64,000 bases of DNA from Acetobacteraceae bacterium ESL0709 (GCA_029433415.1 JAQTIA010000003.1:896501-960500), one strand, 5' to 3'. Counted from the first letter of the stretch, positions 26,550 through 35,297 are shown. Notes: generated by a model not told the origin, from the letters alone. Program-made: numbers and translations.

Positions 26550-27395
26550 ATGAACGCTCCACTCACTGCAATGCCTGATCTCCGCACCCTTCTGGAACTG
26601 ACTGTGGAGACCATTTCAGAAGCTTCCGCCATTATTTTGCGGATCCGGGACAAAGGCTTCCGAACCGAAAAAAAATCCGACTCTTCTCCCGTAACCGAAG
26701 CCGATCATGCCTCGGAAAGCTGTATTTTGGAAAAGCTGCGCAGGGCATATCCTGATATTATAGCCATTTCGGAAGAAGAATTCAGCGCTGGCATCCGCCC
26801 GGCCACTGGCCACACATACTGGCTGATTGACCCCCTTGATGGCACGCGTGGTTTTGCCTCCGGCGGAGATGATTATGCCGTTAATATAGGGTTAATATCA
26901 AGAGGTGAACCCGTACTCGGGGTTGTCGCCATTCCCTCTGCCGGTCAGATTTATGGTGGTGGCAAGGGGCTGGGCGCTTTCCGTCAGGATCGTTCCGGCC
27001 GGCACGAAATTCACACTGTTCCCGTACCCAAAGAGGGACTTCGCGTTTTGGCTTCGCGCCATTACGGCTCTGAAGAGCGGCTTCATAATTTTCTGGCCGG
27101 GAAGAAAGTACAGTCCATCGGAAATATGGGGTCTGCCGTCAAGATCGTGCGGATTGCCGAAGGCAATGCTGATTTCTATCCCCGTTTTGGCCCCACCATG
27201 GAGTGGGATACGGCCGCCCCGCAGGCCATTCTTGAAGCTGCCGGAGGACATCTCTATGTTAATAATGGCGCGCGAATGAGTTATGACAAGAAAGACCGCC
27301 TTAACCCACCTTTCTATTGTTCGGGCTCCACTATTATCCTACCGGAGCCGCAGGATAATTTGGCAGGGAATGAGAAGGACGGCTCACTTCCGTGA
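26550..27395 (+). CDS. cysQ: 3'(2'),5'-bisphosphate nucleotidase
   Basis: Inositol-monophosphatase-fold enzyme expected to hydrolyse 3'-phosphoadenosine 5'-phosphate from sulfate assimilation. The metal site is visible: SDSSPVTEADHASE (Asp), SEEEF, DPLDGTRGF (DPxDGT) and EWDTAAPQAIL (WDxA). The CysQ reading is preferred over inositol phosphatase because of the G(T)RGFASGGDDYAVNI segment. Start ATG 26550; TTG 26541 is nearly as well placed. 281 residues. Its stop overlaps the sua5 GTG start. Confidence 0.88.
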   Translation: MNAPLTAMPDLRTLLELTVETISEASAIILRIRDKGFRTEKKSDSSPVTEADHASESCILEKLRRAYPDIIAISEEEFSAGIRPATGHTYWLIDPLDGTRGFASGGDDYAVNIGLISRGEPVLGVVAIPSAGQIYGGGKGLGAFRQDRSGRHEIHTVPVPKEGLRVLASRHYGSEERLHNFLAGKKVQSIGNMGSAVKIVRIAEGNADFYPRFGPTMEWDTAAPQAILEAAGGHLYVNNGARMSYDKKDRLNPPFYCSGSTIILPEPQDNLAGNEKDGSLP

Positions 27396-28396
27396 CTGAA
27401 TGGCTTGATGTACGCTTTGACCATATTCGCCGCGCTGCTGATATTATAAGCCAGGGAGGTATCGTCGCTTTCGGAACCGAAACGGTTTACGGGCTTGGCG
27501 GTCTCGCCCGTTCGCGCTCTGCCATAAGCCGTATCTACAGCGCCAAGGGACGCCCCTCTTTCAATCCACTTATCAGCCATTTTGCTTCTGCCGAAGATGC
27601 TTTCAGGGAGGCGGATCTCGCCTGCCCGCTGGGAACGACTGCACGCGATCTGGCAGCACGTTTCTGGCCAGGCCCGCTAACCCTCATCCTGCCCCGTCAT
27701 CCTGAAAGCCGTATTTGTGACAGCGTCAGCGCGGCCCTGCCCACTCTAGCCCTGCGCGTTCCACGGGGCCGTGCCGTGCAGGAACTGCTAAGACTGGTTA
27801 ATGCACCCGTTGCTGCTCCTTCAGCCAACCGTTCAGGACGAGTCAGCCCCTCCTGCGCGGCTCATGTCCGGGAAGAGCTGGAGGGACGGATTGATGCCAT
27901 TCTTGATACAGGTCCTTGCATTGTAGGACTTGAAAGCACGGTTCTTGACCTTAGCGGGGAAAAACCACGCCTTTTACGCCCCGGAGGACTAACGCGTGAT
28001 GCGCTGGAGACCCTTATCGGCCCCATAGAGCAGGTCGCCCCTCTGGCACCTGATGATCATTCACCCCTTTCTCCAGGACAATTAAGTTCGCATTATGCTC
28101 CAACCTTACCTTTACGGTTGGAGGCCGAGAGGCCCGACAATCATGAAGCGTGGCTAGGATTTGGCCCTTCGGAGTTCACATTATCGGACAGACCTTCCTG
28201 GAATTTGAGCCTTACCGCCGATCTTGGAGAAGCTGCCGCACGACTTTATGCAGGGTTGCGCTACCTGGACGAGGAAGGACTGAAAAAAGGCTGCACGTCC
28301 ATCGCCGTCCAGCACCTCCCTACGGAAGGGCTTGGTGATGCAATCATGGACCGACTGAAACGTGCTGCAGCCCCCCGCCCTCTCTTGAGAGAGTAG
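27392..28396 (+). CDS. L-threonylcarbamoyladenylate synthase, Sua5 type
   Basis: Makes threonylcarbamoyl-AMP from threonine, bicarbonate and ATP for the t6A37 modification of tRNAs reading ANN codons. The YrdC domain (about 1-205) has FGTETVYGLGG, the SAKGRP block and APSANRSGRVSPS. The C-terminal Sua5 domain follows through a linker (LSPGQLSSHYAP, near 230), so this is the long two-domain form (334 residues). GTG 27392 overlaps the cysQ stop by four bases. Confidence 0.92.
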   Translation: MTEWLDVRFDHIRRAADIISQGGIVAFGTETVYGLGGLARSRSAISRIYSAKGRPSFNPLISHFASAEDAFREADLACPLGTTARDLAARFWPGPLTLILPRHPESRICDSVSAALPTLALRVPRGRAVQELLRLVNAPVAAPSANRSGRVSPSCAAHVREELEGRIDAILDTGPCIVGLESTVLDLSGEKPRLLRPGGLTRDALETLIGPIEQVAPLAPDDHSPLSPGQLSSHYAPTLPLRLEAERPDNHEAWLGFGPSEFTLSDRPSWNLSLTADLGEAAARLYAGLRYLDEEGLKKGCTSIAVQHLPTEGLGDAIMDRLKRAAAPRPLLRE

Positions 28397-28400
28397 AAAC

Positions 28401-28910
28401 ATGGCTGGCAATAACACGCCTTTCGACCCCAAAGAGCTGAGGCTTCTCGCTGATATTCTGGCTCTTGTCCTTGATGATGAAGTCGGACAGGCGGAAGCCG
28501 CTCTCGAAAGACTGCGACAAAGAGCCAAGCAGCAAAGCCTCTCAGGCGGAGCCCTGAAAAATCTGATTATCACGCTTGCTGAAAACTCCAATGGCCGGGT
28601 CGACCTGCTCAGAAAACGTCACGAAGCCGAAATAAAACACTACCAGGAAGAGACGGAACATCTCGCAGCCCAGCATAGGGATCTACAGAAATATGTCTCC
28701 TTTCTGGAAAGAGACAATCAGATATTGCGTTATAACAGCCAGCAGCAATATGACCTGCCCTGGCCGCGTATAAGAGTGGTTATCGCCCTGATTACAGGCC
28801 TGCTGATCGGTATAGCCCTTAGTCAGGTCGTCCATAGCATAAACTCTTCCCACATGATTGATCGTTCCCTTTGTTCATCAAGGGTTTTTTCAAATAAAAA
28901 TCAGGAATAG
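28401..28910 (+). CDS. C-terminally anchored coiled-coil protein, unknown function
   Basis: 169 residues: helical N-terminal half, coiled coil at about 60-112 (RVDLLRKRHEAEIKHYQEE and on), and one membrane segment near 128-147 (VVIALITGLLIGIALSQVV), leaving a short periplasmic tail. ATG 28401 lies 4 bases after the sua5 stop. No enzymatic motif is seen. It may be a scaffold or adaptor; no family was recognised. Confidence 0.6.
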   Translation: MAGNNTPFDPKELRLLADILALVLDDEVGQAEAALERLRQRAKQQSLSGGALKNLIITLAENSNGRVDLLRKRHEAEIKHYQEETEHLAAQHRDLQKYVSFLERDNQILRYNSQQQYDLPWPRIRVVIALITGLLIGIALSQVVHSINSSHMIDRSLCSSRVFSNKNQE

Positions 28911-28977
28911 TCAATTCAGTTAAAGATATGTTACAAAACTTAATAAGTAATTAATAAAAGCATATAGCAAATAGAAA

Positions 28978-28991
28978 TTGATTTATATCAA
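28978..28991. promoter_or_regulatory. FNR/FixK-type box upstream of the acyl-chain cluster
   Basis: TTGAT-TTAT-ATCAA is a perfect palindrome of the CRP/FNR superfamily consensus TTGAT-N4-ATCAA. It lies 132 bases before the ketosynthase ATG inside a 212-base, very AT-rich gap (28911-29122). The next gene to the left points the same way and ends before it, so the box most likely serves the cluster starting at 29123. The site reads as oxygen- or redox-responsive control; the regulator itself is not in the window. Confidence 0.5.
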
Positions 28992-29122
28992 AATAAATAA
29001 AATTTATATTTTTTACTTATGTTAACCTTTATTTAAAGTGTTATCCCCTACCCCTACGGAAGTCGTAAGAAAGATGTGATAAGGCAGATTTCAAGAAAAT
29101 ACCTGTTCACTTAAGGCGGGCA

Positions 29123-30160
29123 ATGGCACGTTTTACGAAAAACGCTTTTCTCGCCGCAATGGAGGCTTTTGAATCTGCTTTTCCCGGAGAAAAACCAGAG
29201 GATTATTATGACCCCTTTGAGTGTGGCGTCATTATCGGCACGGGGTGGGGCGGAATAGATGAAACGCTTGAAAGCCATGATCAGTTCAAGGAAATCGGTG
29301 TTGGGCATCCTTTGGGTACCCTTGAGTCCATGCCAAGCCTGCCAGCCGCTACATGCAGCATATTCTGGAATCTGCGTGGTTATCAGAACACGCCCATAGC
29401 GGCCTGCGCCACTGGATGCCTGGCCATAGGAGAAGGGTATCAGAAAATTCGTTACGGACAGGCAAAAGTTATGCTTGTTGGCGGTACAGAATCTCTCCGG
29501 TCAGAGCTGAATAGATGGGGCATTGATGTCCTTGGTGCCTTGAGCAAAGAACAGGAAAAGGCTGAAAATGCCTGCTGCCCATTCGATAAGAAACGCTCTG
29601 GCTTTATCCTGTCAGAAGGTGCTGCACTGCTATGTCTGGAAGAGTATGAAAGTGCCAAAAAAAGAGGTGCCCATATTCTCGGTGAAATTGTCGGGTTTGG
29701 CAGCTATTCAGACGCACGCGATTTTACCGCTCCGGCTGAGGACCTTCTGGCACGCTCCAAATCCATCACCTACGCGCTGGAAGAAGCCGGTCTGAAACCG
29801 GAAGACATTGATTATATCAATGCCCATGGCACCTCCACCCCATTAAATGACCTCAATGAAACAGAGACAATAAAAAAAGCATTGGGCAAGACAGCCTATG
29901 ATATCCCGATTTCCAGCACAAAATCCTATACGGGGCATCTGATTGCAGCTTCTGGATCTTTTGAAACCATTGTCTGCCTGAAAGCCATGAATGAGGGGCT
30001 GGTTCCCGCGACCATAAATCTTCATGACCCGGATCCACAGTGCGATCTGAATTACACGCCTAATAATCATCTTCATAAAAAGATTGATGTAGCGCTAAAT
30101 CTTGCCTTTGGTTTCGGTGGTGCCAATGCGGCCCTGATACTGAAAAGAGTCCCTTCATGA
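29123..30160 (+). CDS. beta-ketoacyl-ACP synthase, FabF type, N-terminally short
   Basis: Thiolase-fold condensing enzyme that extends an acyl chain with malonyl-ACP. The catalytic set is complete: Cys in AACATGCLA, His in NAHGTSTPLND, and Lys/His in STKSYTGHLIAASG. A GFGGANA glycine loop is near the end. At 345 residues it lacks about 65 residues of the usual FabF N-terminus; MARFTKNAFLAAMEA corresponds to the helix near residue 65 of FabF. A stop codon lies in frame 57 bases upstream and the preceding DNA is non-coding, so the missing part is not simply frame-shifted. First gene of a seven-gene coupled cluster. Confidence 0.85.
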   Translation: MARFTKNAFLAAMEAFESAFPGEKPEDYYDPFECGVIIGTGWGGIDETLESHDQFKEIGVGHPLGTLESMPSLPAATCSIFWNLRGYQNTPIAACATGCLAIGEGYQKIRYGQAKVMLVGGTESLRSELNRWGIDVLGALSKEQEKAENACCPFDKKRSGFILSEGAALLCLEEYESAKKRGAHILGEIVGFGSYSDARDFTAPAEDLLARSKSITYALEEAGLKPEDIDYINAHGTSTPLNDLNETETIKKALGKTAYDIPISSTKSYTGHLIAASGSFETIVCLKAMNEGLVPATINLHDPDPQCDLNYTPNNHLHKKIDVALNLAFGFGGANAALILKRVPS

Positions 30161-30936
30161 TGGTCCGTTATTCGGCCCATGACGTTGAGAAATGGGCTGC
30201 CTTCTCGGGTGATTACAACCCTATCCATTTCGATAAGGGAATGGCTTCGTCCTATGGCATGACAGCATGTCCCATTCAGGGGATGCTCGCGCTTGCTGAC
30301 GTAAAGAATAAAATCAGCGATGTCGTGCAGGGGAAACCATTCAGTGCGCATATAAGCTTCAGGGACTATATCGTCCCTGATACTGACTACGAAATCAGCT
30401 GGGATGGGAAACGCACGGTCACTCTTCATAGAGACGGCCAGAAACTGATTACCGCCCGTCTGAAGGATTATGTCCCTGAACAGCCAGAAACCGGCCTTGG
30501 GAAGGTTTCCACGGACGCCCAGATGATAACCTGTCTGGATGAATTTGCTCATTACAGAGCAGAAGAAAGAAAACATCCAGACGCTTTATGGTCCCTGGGT
30601 GACTCGCTTCTTTTCAGAGACATTTTCAACACAGAAAGCCCCAGGGAATTTACCAGGGATCTTTCTGCAAAAGTAGGTGTTTCCGGACTGGAAACAATCA
30701 ATGACGTGATGAGTGTGAGCCTTGCGGTCCAGACCAACCACACCATCAATGTCAGTGAACAGGCCCTGAACATATCGTCTGTTAAGCAGTTTTCAGGTTT
30801 CTCCATAAACAGGGGACATCCTTCACTTGTATTAATTGACGAAGAAAAAGTCGTCATTGAGTTTCTTGTTCAGCTTGTTTCAGACAATGCCGTTACAATG
30901 TCGAGCAAATCTACCGTTTTGATTAAAAGGAAATAG
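30157..30936 (+). CDS. MaoC-type hot-dog dehydratase
   Basis: 259 residues. The N-terminal hot-dog domain has the hydratase 2 motif FSGDYNPIHFDKGMA (catalytic Asp and His) and GMTACPIQGML. A second, more divergent hot-dog half (about 130-259) makes a double-hot-dog protein. The expected reaction is dehydration of a 3-hydroxyacyl thioester, producing an enoyl chain in the same pathway as the ketosynthase and reductase. ATG 30157 overlaps the ketosynthase stop (ATGA). Confidence 0.8.
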   Translation: MMVRYSAHDVEKWAAFSGDYNPIHFDKGMASSYGMTACPIQGMLALADVKNKISDVVQGKPFSAHISFRDYIVPDTDYEISWDGKRTVTLHRDGQKLITARLKDYVPEQPETGLGKVSTDAQMITCLDEFAHYRAEERKHPDALWSLGDSLLFRDIFNTESPREFTRDLSAKVGVSGLETINDVMSVSLAVQTNHTINVSEQALNISSVKQFSGFSINRGHPSLVLIDEEKVVIEFLVQLVSDNAVTMSSKSTVLIKRK

Positions 30937-30939
30937 ACC

Positions 30940-31173
30940 TTGTCCACCAATACATTTGACAGACTCAGAGAACTCGTTTGCGAGATAAAGGATCTTGATG
31001 AAGATGATATCCAGCGTGATACGCTTATAAAAGACCTGAACTTCGATAGCCTGGACTTTGTAGAACTACAGGTAACCGTGAAAAAAGAATGTAATTTCAC
31101 GATGAACCAGACCTTCTTTACGGAAAAAACAACATTCGGTGATCTGTGTGATCATATTGATGGAAAGGAATGA
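30940..31173 (+). CDS. acyl carrier protein, TTG start
   Basis: 77 residues, acidic, four-helix carrier. The phosphopantetheine attachment Ser is in LNFDSLDFVELQ (DSL) near residue 37. TTG 30940 is the initiation codon that fits: AAAGGAAAT lies about eight bases upstream, and no ATG precedes the first helix. It is a dedicated carrier inside the cluster rather than the housekeeping AcpP, which has a different DSLDTVEL context. Four bases separate it from the dehydratase gene. Confidence 0.88.
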   Translation: MSTNTFDRLRELVCEIKDLDEDDIQRDTLIKDLNFDSLDFVELQVTVKKECNFTMNQTFFTEKTTFGDLCDHIDGKE

Positions 31174-31177
31174 TTCC

Positions 31178-32125
31178 ATGCAACCCTCAGCCAATCAACC
31201 TGCAACCAATCCCCTGATGCAACTGAACGTAAACCGGGAGGTCGTATTTGACCTCTCTTCCTCAGAATCCCGTGTTATCAAGCAACTGGTCAATGTCTCC
31301 AATGATGAGAGCATGACCCTGACCTCCATTATTGACCATGACACAATCATTGACAAGAGTTTGCTCCCCAAGAGGGCGGATTGCGCCTGGCTCTATGGCA
31401 CGAAATACTGGGACATGCTTGATGAAAGGCAGAAAATGGAAGTCATGTGGGCAGAAGTAGGCCGTGATGCCTCCATGTTCATATGGCTTGAGCAGCTCCT
31501 CCCTCCTTTTTATGTCGGCTATGTCAATAATTACAGGGAAGGTTTCGCAAAGGAAATATATGAGTATTTCATGATCTTCGCCAAGGAAGAGATTGTGCAT
31601 ACTCTTATGTTCCGCAAATGGCTTGATCTTACACATGAGCAGCTCTGGCCTGCACCATCGGCAAGATATTCCGGCCTGCTACCTTATATTCCCCACCTTC
31701 ATCCTGTAATCGGCGTTCTCTGGACGCTTACGGTTGAATGGGCTGCGGAAACAAATGCTATTTTCCAGACGCAAAAACCGGAAGTCGAACCTGTAACGAA
31801 AAAAATGTTTCACGAGCATCATAAAGAGGAAGTGAGACATATCACATTTGGTCGTAAAATGGTCAGTAACTGGTTTGAAAACGCTCCTGAAAAGGACAAG
31901 GCCATTGTACGTGGTGCTTTTGCCAACATGCTTGACGCCATTATTGACCTCATGACCTATAATACTGACCTCCAGAAAAGAGTCAGCTTCCAGCTCCCGT
32001 TTGACGCCAGTGATGAGGCATTTGCCGCTGAGATACGGAATTCTGAAAATAACCAGAGAATCAACAGCCAGCGTTTCGCAGAACAAAAAGAATGGTACAA
32101 ACAGTTAGGTATCTGCCATGCATAA
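31178..32125 (+). CDS. AurF-like diiron oxygenase
   Basis: 315 residues, mostly helical ferritin-like fold. Metal-binding residues are spread as in the AurF/CmlI group: Glu in MEVMWAEVGRDASMF, EEIVHTLMFRKW (Glu, His), Glu in TVEWAAETNA, and HHKEEVRHITFG (His, Glu, His). Known members oxidise arylamines to nitro groups, and others act on carrier-bound substrates; the substrate here is unknown. ATG 31178 (MQPSANQ) is preferred, with AAAGGA upstream; earlier in-frame codons lie inside the ACP gene. Neighbours suggest an ACP-tethered acyl substrate. Confidence 0.8.
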   Translation: MQPSANQPATNPLMQLNVNREVVFDLSSSESRVIKQLVNVSNDESMTLTSIIDHDTIIDKSLLPKRADCAWLYGTKYWDMLDERQKMEVMWAEVGRDASMFIWLEQLLPPFYVGYVNNYREGFAKEIYEYFMIFAKEEIVHTLMFRKWLDLTHEQLWPAPSARYSGLLPYIPHLHPVIGVLWTLTVEWAAETNAIFQTQKPEVEPVTKKMFHEHHKEEVRHITFGRKMVSNWFENAPEKDKAIVRGAFANMLDAIIDLMTYNTDLQKRVSFQLPFDASDEAFAAEIRNSENNQRINSQRFAEQKEWYKQLGICHA

Positions 32126-33641
32126 GGATTATGATCTTGTTTGTGTGGGATCTGGCATAACATTGCTAAGCTTTGTGCTTACCCTGCTACGGAAAGATCC
32201 TGGCAAGAAGATCCTTATCCTTGAAAAGCACAGACTGGTCGGCGGTTACTCTACCTGCTTCCACAGGCCCAACCAACATTCCATATTTGATGTCAGTCTT
32301 CACAAGTTGACAGGAATGGGCGAGACAGGGAACCTCCATAAAGTACTGGCTGATTATGGTATGCTGGATACTGTACAGATGGTCTATGCAGACTGCATGT
32401 TTGTCGCCTCCATAGACGGTAGGAAGATCTCTTTCTGGCATGACGAAAAAATCCTCTTCGATCACCTGCGTTCTTTTTGTGACGAAGAGGATCTGTCAGC
32501 ACTGAAAGAGTTTTTTTCAGATGTTCTGTCATATGGCTATGACTCCTACATGCAGCATCAGATTTTCATGGGGAATTACGAGCCTGATTTCAAACGGCTG
32601 AGGTTTGCCCATAAAAATCTCAAACAGATAACTGTTTATGACAAACTGAAACAGATTTTCAAAAACAGGATTCTTCAGAACATAATATCCACGCCCTGCA
32701 TGTACGTAGGTGCATTACCCGAGGAAGCCAGCTATCTCTATTTCCTCCATGTCTGGTATGCCGCTTTCTTTGCCAGAACAGCCTACCCTGCAAAAGGCTC
32801 CCAGGCTCTGTCAAATTTCTTTCGCGATGAAATCATCAAACGTGGTGGCCATTTCAGGCTCCGGGAAGCTGCCGAGAAAGTTCGTATTGATCCTGCAACA
32901 AATACATGTACAGAAATAATAACGAATAAAGGCGTCTATACGGCTCCGGAGTTTATTCTCAATACTTCGCACCAATACGCTCTTTCTCTTATTGATGATG
33001 CTGAAAAAACGTCCATACAGATTGATGAAACCCGGCTTCCAGCCCCGGCGAACTCAACCACAACAGTCTATGTCGTCCTCCATGAATCTCCCGAAGAGAT
33101 GGGACTTACCGTGGAAGAAACGATGATCTTTCCGCAACACTACAATGATATGAAAGATTATCGGGACATGGCTCGCCAGAACCTTCATGACGAGACGATC
33201 TGCGAAAGGGTTTTCTGGGAGTTGTCCCCTATGGAAATTACAAATTATCATCTCGTCGCCCCTACAAACGGCAAGGTAATTGTCTTAAATGTGCTTGACA
33301 GAATAGAGCATTGGCCTGAACGCAAGACACAGGCCTATAAAAACAAAAAAAAGCGCGCAGAAAACATTCTGTTACAGAGGCTGGTCGAAGAATTTCCCCT
33401 CATGAAGGGGAAGATAAAATATGCCGAAGTCGCTTCACCCAAAACATATGTGAAATACACAAACAACACATCAGGTTCTGGCTATGGTTATCTCATTCTG
33501 GGCAAGGCGCCGAGATTGCCCATGAACATATGCAAAAATCTGAGGCTGGTAAGTCAGTGGGTTTCTGGCGGTGGTTATGAAGCAACAATCTGCTTCGGCC
33601 ATATGCTGGCAGAGATGGAGAATAAAAATGCAGCCACATGA
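32118..33641 (+). CDS. CrtI/retinol-saturase-like FAD oxidoreductase
   Basis: 507 residues. The N-terminal dinucleotide-binding motif is YDLVCVGSGITLLSFVL, with the second FAD contact in LEKHRLVGGYSTCF. A C-terminal block (SGSGYGYLILGKAP, then VSQWVSGGGYEATICFG) matches the FAD-binding end of phytoene-desaturase-type enzymes. These remove or add hydrogens along polyene or acyl chains, or isomerise them. The gene overlaps the oxygenase gene by eight bases. Substrate unknown; context points to an unsaturated acyl product. Confidence 0.78.
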   Translation: MHKDYDLVCVGSGITLLSFVLTLLRKDPGKKILILEKHRLVGGYSTCFHRPNQHSIFDVSLHKLTGMGETGNLHKVLADYGMLDTVQMVYADCMFVASIDGRKISFWHDEKILFDHLRSFCDEEDLSALKEFFSDVLSYGYDSYMQHQIFMGNYEPDFKRLRFAHKNLKQITVYDKLKQIFKNRILQNIISTPCMYVGALPEEASYLYFLHVWYAAFFARTAYPAKGSQALSNFFRDEIIKRGGHFRLREAAEKVRIDPATNTCTEIITNKGVYTAPEFILNTSHQYALSLIDDAEKTSIQIDETRLPAPANSTTTVYVVLHESPEEMGLTVEETMIFPQHYNDMKDYRDMARQNLHDETICERVFWELSPMEITNYHLVAPTNGKVIVLNVLDRIEHWPERKTQAYKNKKKRAENILLQRLVEEFPLMKGKIKYAEVASPKTYVKYTNNTSGSGYGYLILGKAPRLPMNICKNLRLVSQWVSGGGYEATICFGHMLAEMENKNAAT

Positions 33642-34371
33642 TAAATGGATCCTCATCACGGGTGGTTCACGCGGGATCGGCAAATCATTGGTCGAGTATC
33701 TTTCACAGAGCTATAATACCGTCTTCACCTACGCAAGTTCTGATGAGAAGGCCAAAAGTCTTGTCGGCTCCCTTAGCCAGAAAGACGGCAGAGGCTGGGT
33801 CATTGCCGAAAAATGTGACGTCAGGGATGCTGAAGCTACACGCGACATGTGCCGGCGCCTGACTGAGACATATGCTCCTCCTTACGGCCTCATCAGCAAT
33901 GCCGGTATTACCAGAGACGAACTCATGCTGAAAATGGATCCCCGGAACTGGCATGATGTCATAGACAGCAATCTGAATGGGGCCTTTAATATCGTCCACG
34001 CTCTATCACCTTTCATGGTGCAGGAAAGACAGGGCTCCATCATCTTCATGTCATCAGTGGCCGCAACAAAAGGGATTGTGGGGCAAACCAATTACTCAGC
34101 CAGCAAGGCTGGCCTGCTGGGGCTTACGAGATCGCTGGCGCTTGAATTGAGCCGTTTTAAAATAACGGTCAATGCTATTTTACCGGGTTATATAGATACG
34201 GATATGACTGATCTGCTGGGAGAGCAGAAAAAGGTCATTTCAAAATCAATCCCTCTTCGCAGATTTGCCGACCCCATAGAGGTTGCCTATCTGGCCGATT
34301 TTCTTCTTTCCGACAAAAGCCGTTATATTACAGGACAGAGCTTAACAATTGATGGTGGTGTCGCTGTATGA
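33628..34371 (+). CDS. SDR-family 3-oxoacyl-ACP reductase (FabG type)
   Basis: 247 residues. NAD(P)H motif ILITGGSRGIGKS, structural SNAGITRDELMLKM, catalytic Ser/Tyr/Lys in FMSSVAATKG and TNYSASKAG, and the FabG ending ITGQSLTIDGGVAV. It reduces the ketoacyl thioester produced by the cluster ketosynthase. ATG 33628 (MQPHDKW) is preferred because the first 19 in-frame codons before it lie inside the upstream gene; overlap with that gene is 14 bases. Its stop overlaps the next ATG. Confidence 0.88.
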   Translation: MQPHDKWILITGGSRGIGKSLVEYLSQSYNTVFTYASSDEKAKSLVGSLSQKDGRGWVIAEKCDVRDAEATRDMCRRLTETYAPPYGLISNAGITRDELMLKMDPRNWHDVIDSNLNGAFNIVHALSPFMVQERQGSIIFMSSVAATKGIVGQTNYSASKAGLLGLTRSLALELSRFKITVNAILPGYIDTDMTDLLGEQKKVISKSIPLRRFADPIEVAYLADFLLSDKSRYITGQSLTIDGGVAV

Positions 34372-34811
34372 TACGCCCGCTTATCTCAGCTATTTTCGGG
34401 TCTCTGGAACTCTTTTTCCTGCTTTCTTTCTTCATCCATCTTTACTGGGGGCTGGGAGGAAAAGGCTTGGTCATGTATGCCCTGCCTGTCAAAGCTGATG
34501 GCGAATATTATTTCAGGCCCGGGAAAATAGCCTTATTCATGATCCCTTTTCTCTCAATGGCGCTGTTTCTCATATTCATTATGTTTGACAGCATTGAGAG
34601 CAAATTCAGATATGCCCATTTCCTTTTTCTGATACTGGGTATTATGTTTGTGGTCAGAGCGATAGGTGATTTCAGAAGCTGTGGCTTCTTCAAGCACAAG
34701 GTCTCTTCCATTTTCTGGCTTTATGACACCTATCTCTATACACCCGGTGCCGTACTTGTTGCTGTTATGCAGTTTATATTGTTCGCCCATTACAGCCATA
34801 TCGCGCTGTGA
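34368..34811 (+). CDS. DUF3995 membrane protein
   Basis: 147 residues, four membrane segments. Family features are LYWGLGGKG in the first loop, RAIGDFRSCGFFK near 100 and DTYLYTPGAVL near 120. Function is unknown in the family. ATG 34368 overlaps the FabG-type stop (ATGA), so it is translated with the cluster and may help localise or export its product. Confidence 0.75.
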   Translation: MIRPLISAIFGSLELFFLLSFFIHLYWGLGGKGLVMYALPVKADGEYYFRPGKIALFMIPFLSMALFLIFIMFDSIESKFRYAHFLFLILGIMFVVRAIGDFRSCGFFKHKVSSIFWLYDTYLYTPGAVLVAVMQFILFAHYSHIAL

Positions 34812-34895
34812 ATCCCGCCCGGTAAAATAGTGCTTTATCATAACGGATTCAGTGCCTGGGCGTGCTTTTATGTCTGAGAGTCTGAGCCATCCAGA

Positions 34896-34925
34896 CCATG
34901 AGAGCAGGCACACCTGCCTTCATGG
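34896..34925 (+). terminator. hairpin after the acyl-chain cluster
   Basis: CCATGA-ga-GCAGG, loop CACA, CCTGC-ct-TCATGG: eleven pairs with one small internal loop, about 85 bases after the DUF3995 stop. A T5 tract occurs about 20 bases further on. It may end the cluster transcript. From 34812 to 35110 no coding sequence is supported. Confidence 0.3.
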
Positions 34926-35110
34926 CCGATCATTCTCATGGCATCTTTTTAAGGGAGAGCACCTGCCTTGTCTCTCGTGCCGCCTCTGTCCGGTTTGAGG
35001 TGGTAACCGGCCAACTCACCCACACACGGCACCACACTTATGTGACCAACTACAGGGTCAACCAGACTGACGCAAAACCTGCGAAAGACTCTCATGGGAT
35101 AAAATACAAA

Positions 35111-35297
35111 TAGGAAAAAAATTGCAAAAAGTGGAAGCAGAATGTCATGAAAATGATCTACTGCTTCTTCCAGCCCCTCGCGGCTGGATTTGGCGCACGC
35201 AAACGTGCTAACAGCATGGATAGCCATTGCCGAACTTCCTTTCGGTTAGTGGTCAGGGTCATGGAGGTGTTTGCCCACCTCTGTGACCTGCCTTTAT
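35111..35297 (-). ncRNA. small structured RNA with mini-ORF, copy 3, with own promoter and terminator
   Basis: On the minus strand: hairpin GAGGTG/CACCTC (35281-35264), hairpin CCGAA/TTCGG, Shine-Dalgarno-like AAAGGAAG, ATG 35227 opening MAIHAVS, hairpin GCACG-tttg-CGTGC (35208-35195), hairpin CCAGCC/GGCTGG (35187-35170), then a terminator: TGGAAG..GCAG/CTGCTTCCA (35172-35132) followed by T-rich DNA to 35115. The predicted transcript is about 170-180 bases. ATG context, MAxHAxS and the GCACG/CGTGC stem recur in the elements at 14.9 and 16.0 kb. It could be a regulatory RNA or a very short mRNA; no partner gene is adjacent. Confidence 0.45.

Noticed and set aside
34949-35227. 92-codon minus-strand frame with a hydrophobic stretch
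   Set aside because: The hydrophobic run comes from the T-rich tract after an intrinsic terminator, so the frame crosses the end of the likely transcript.
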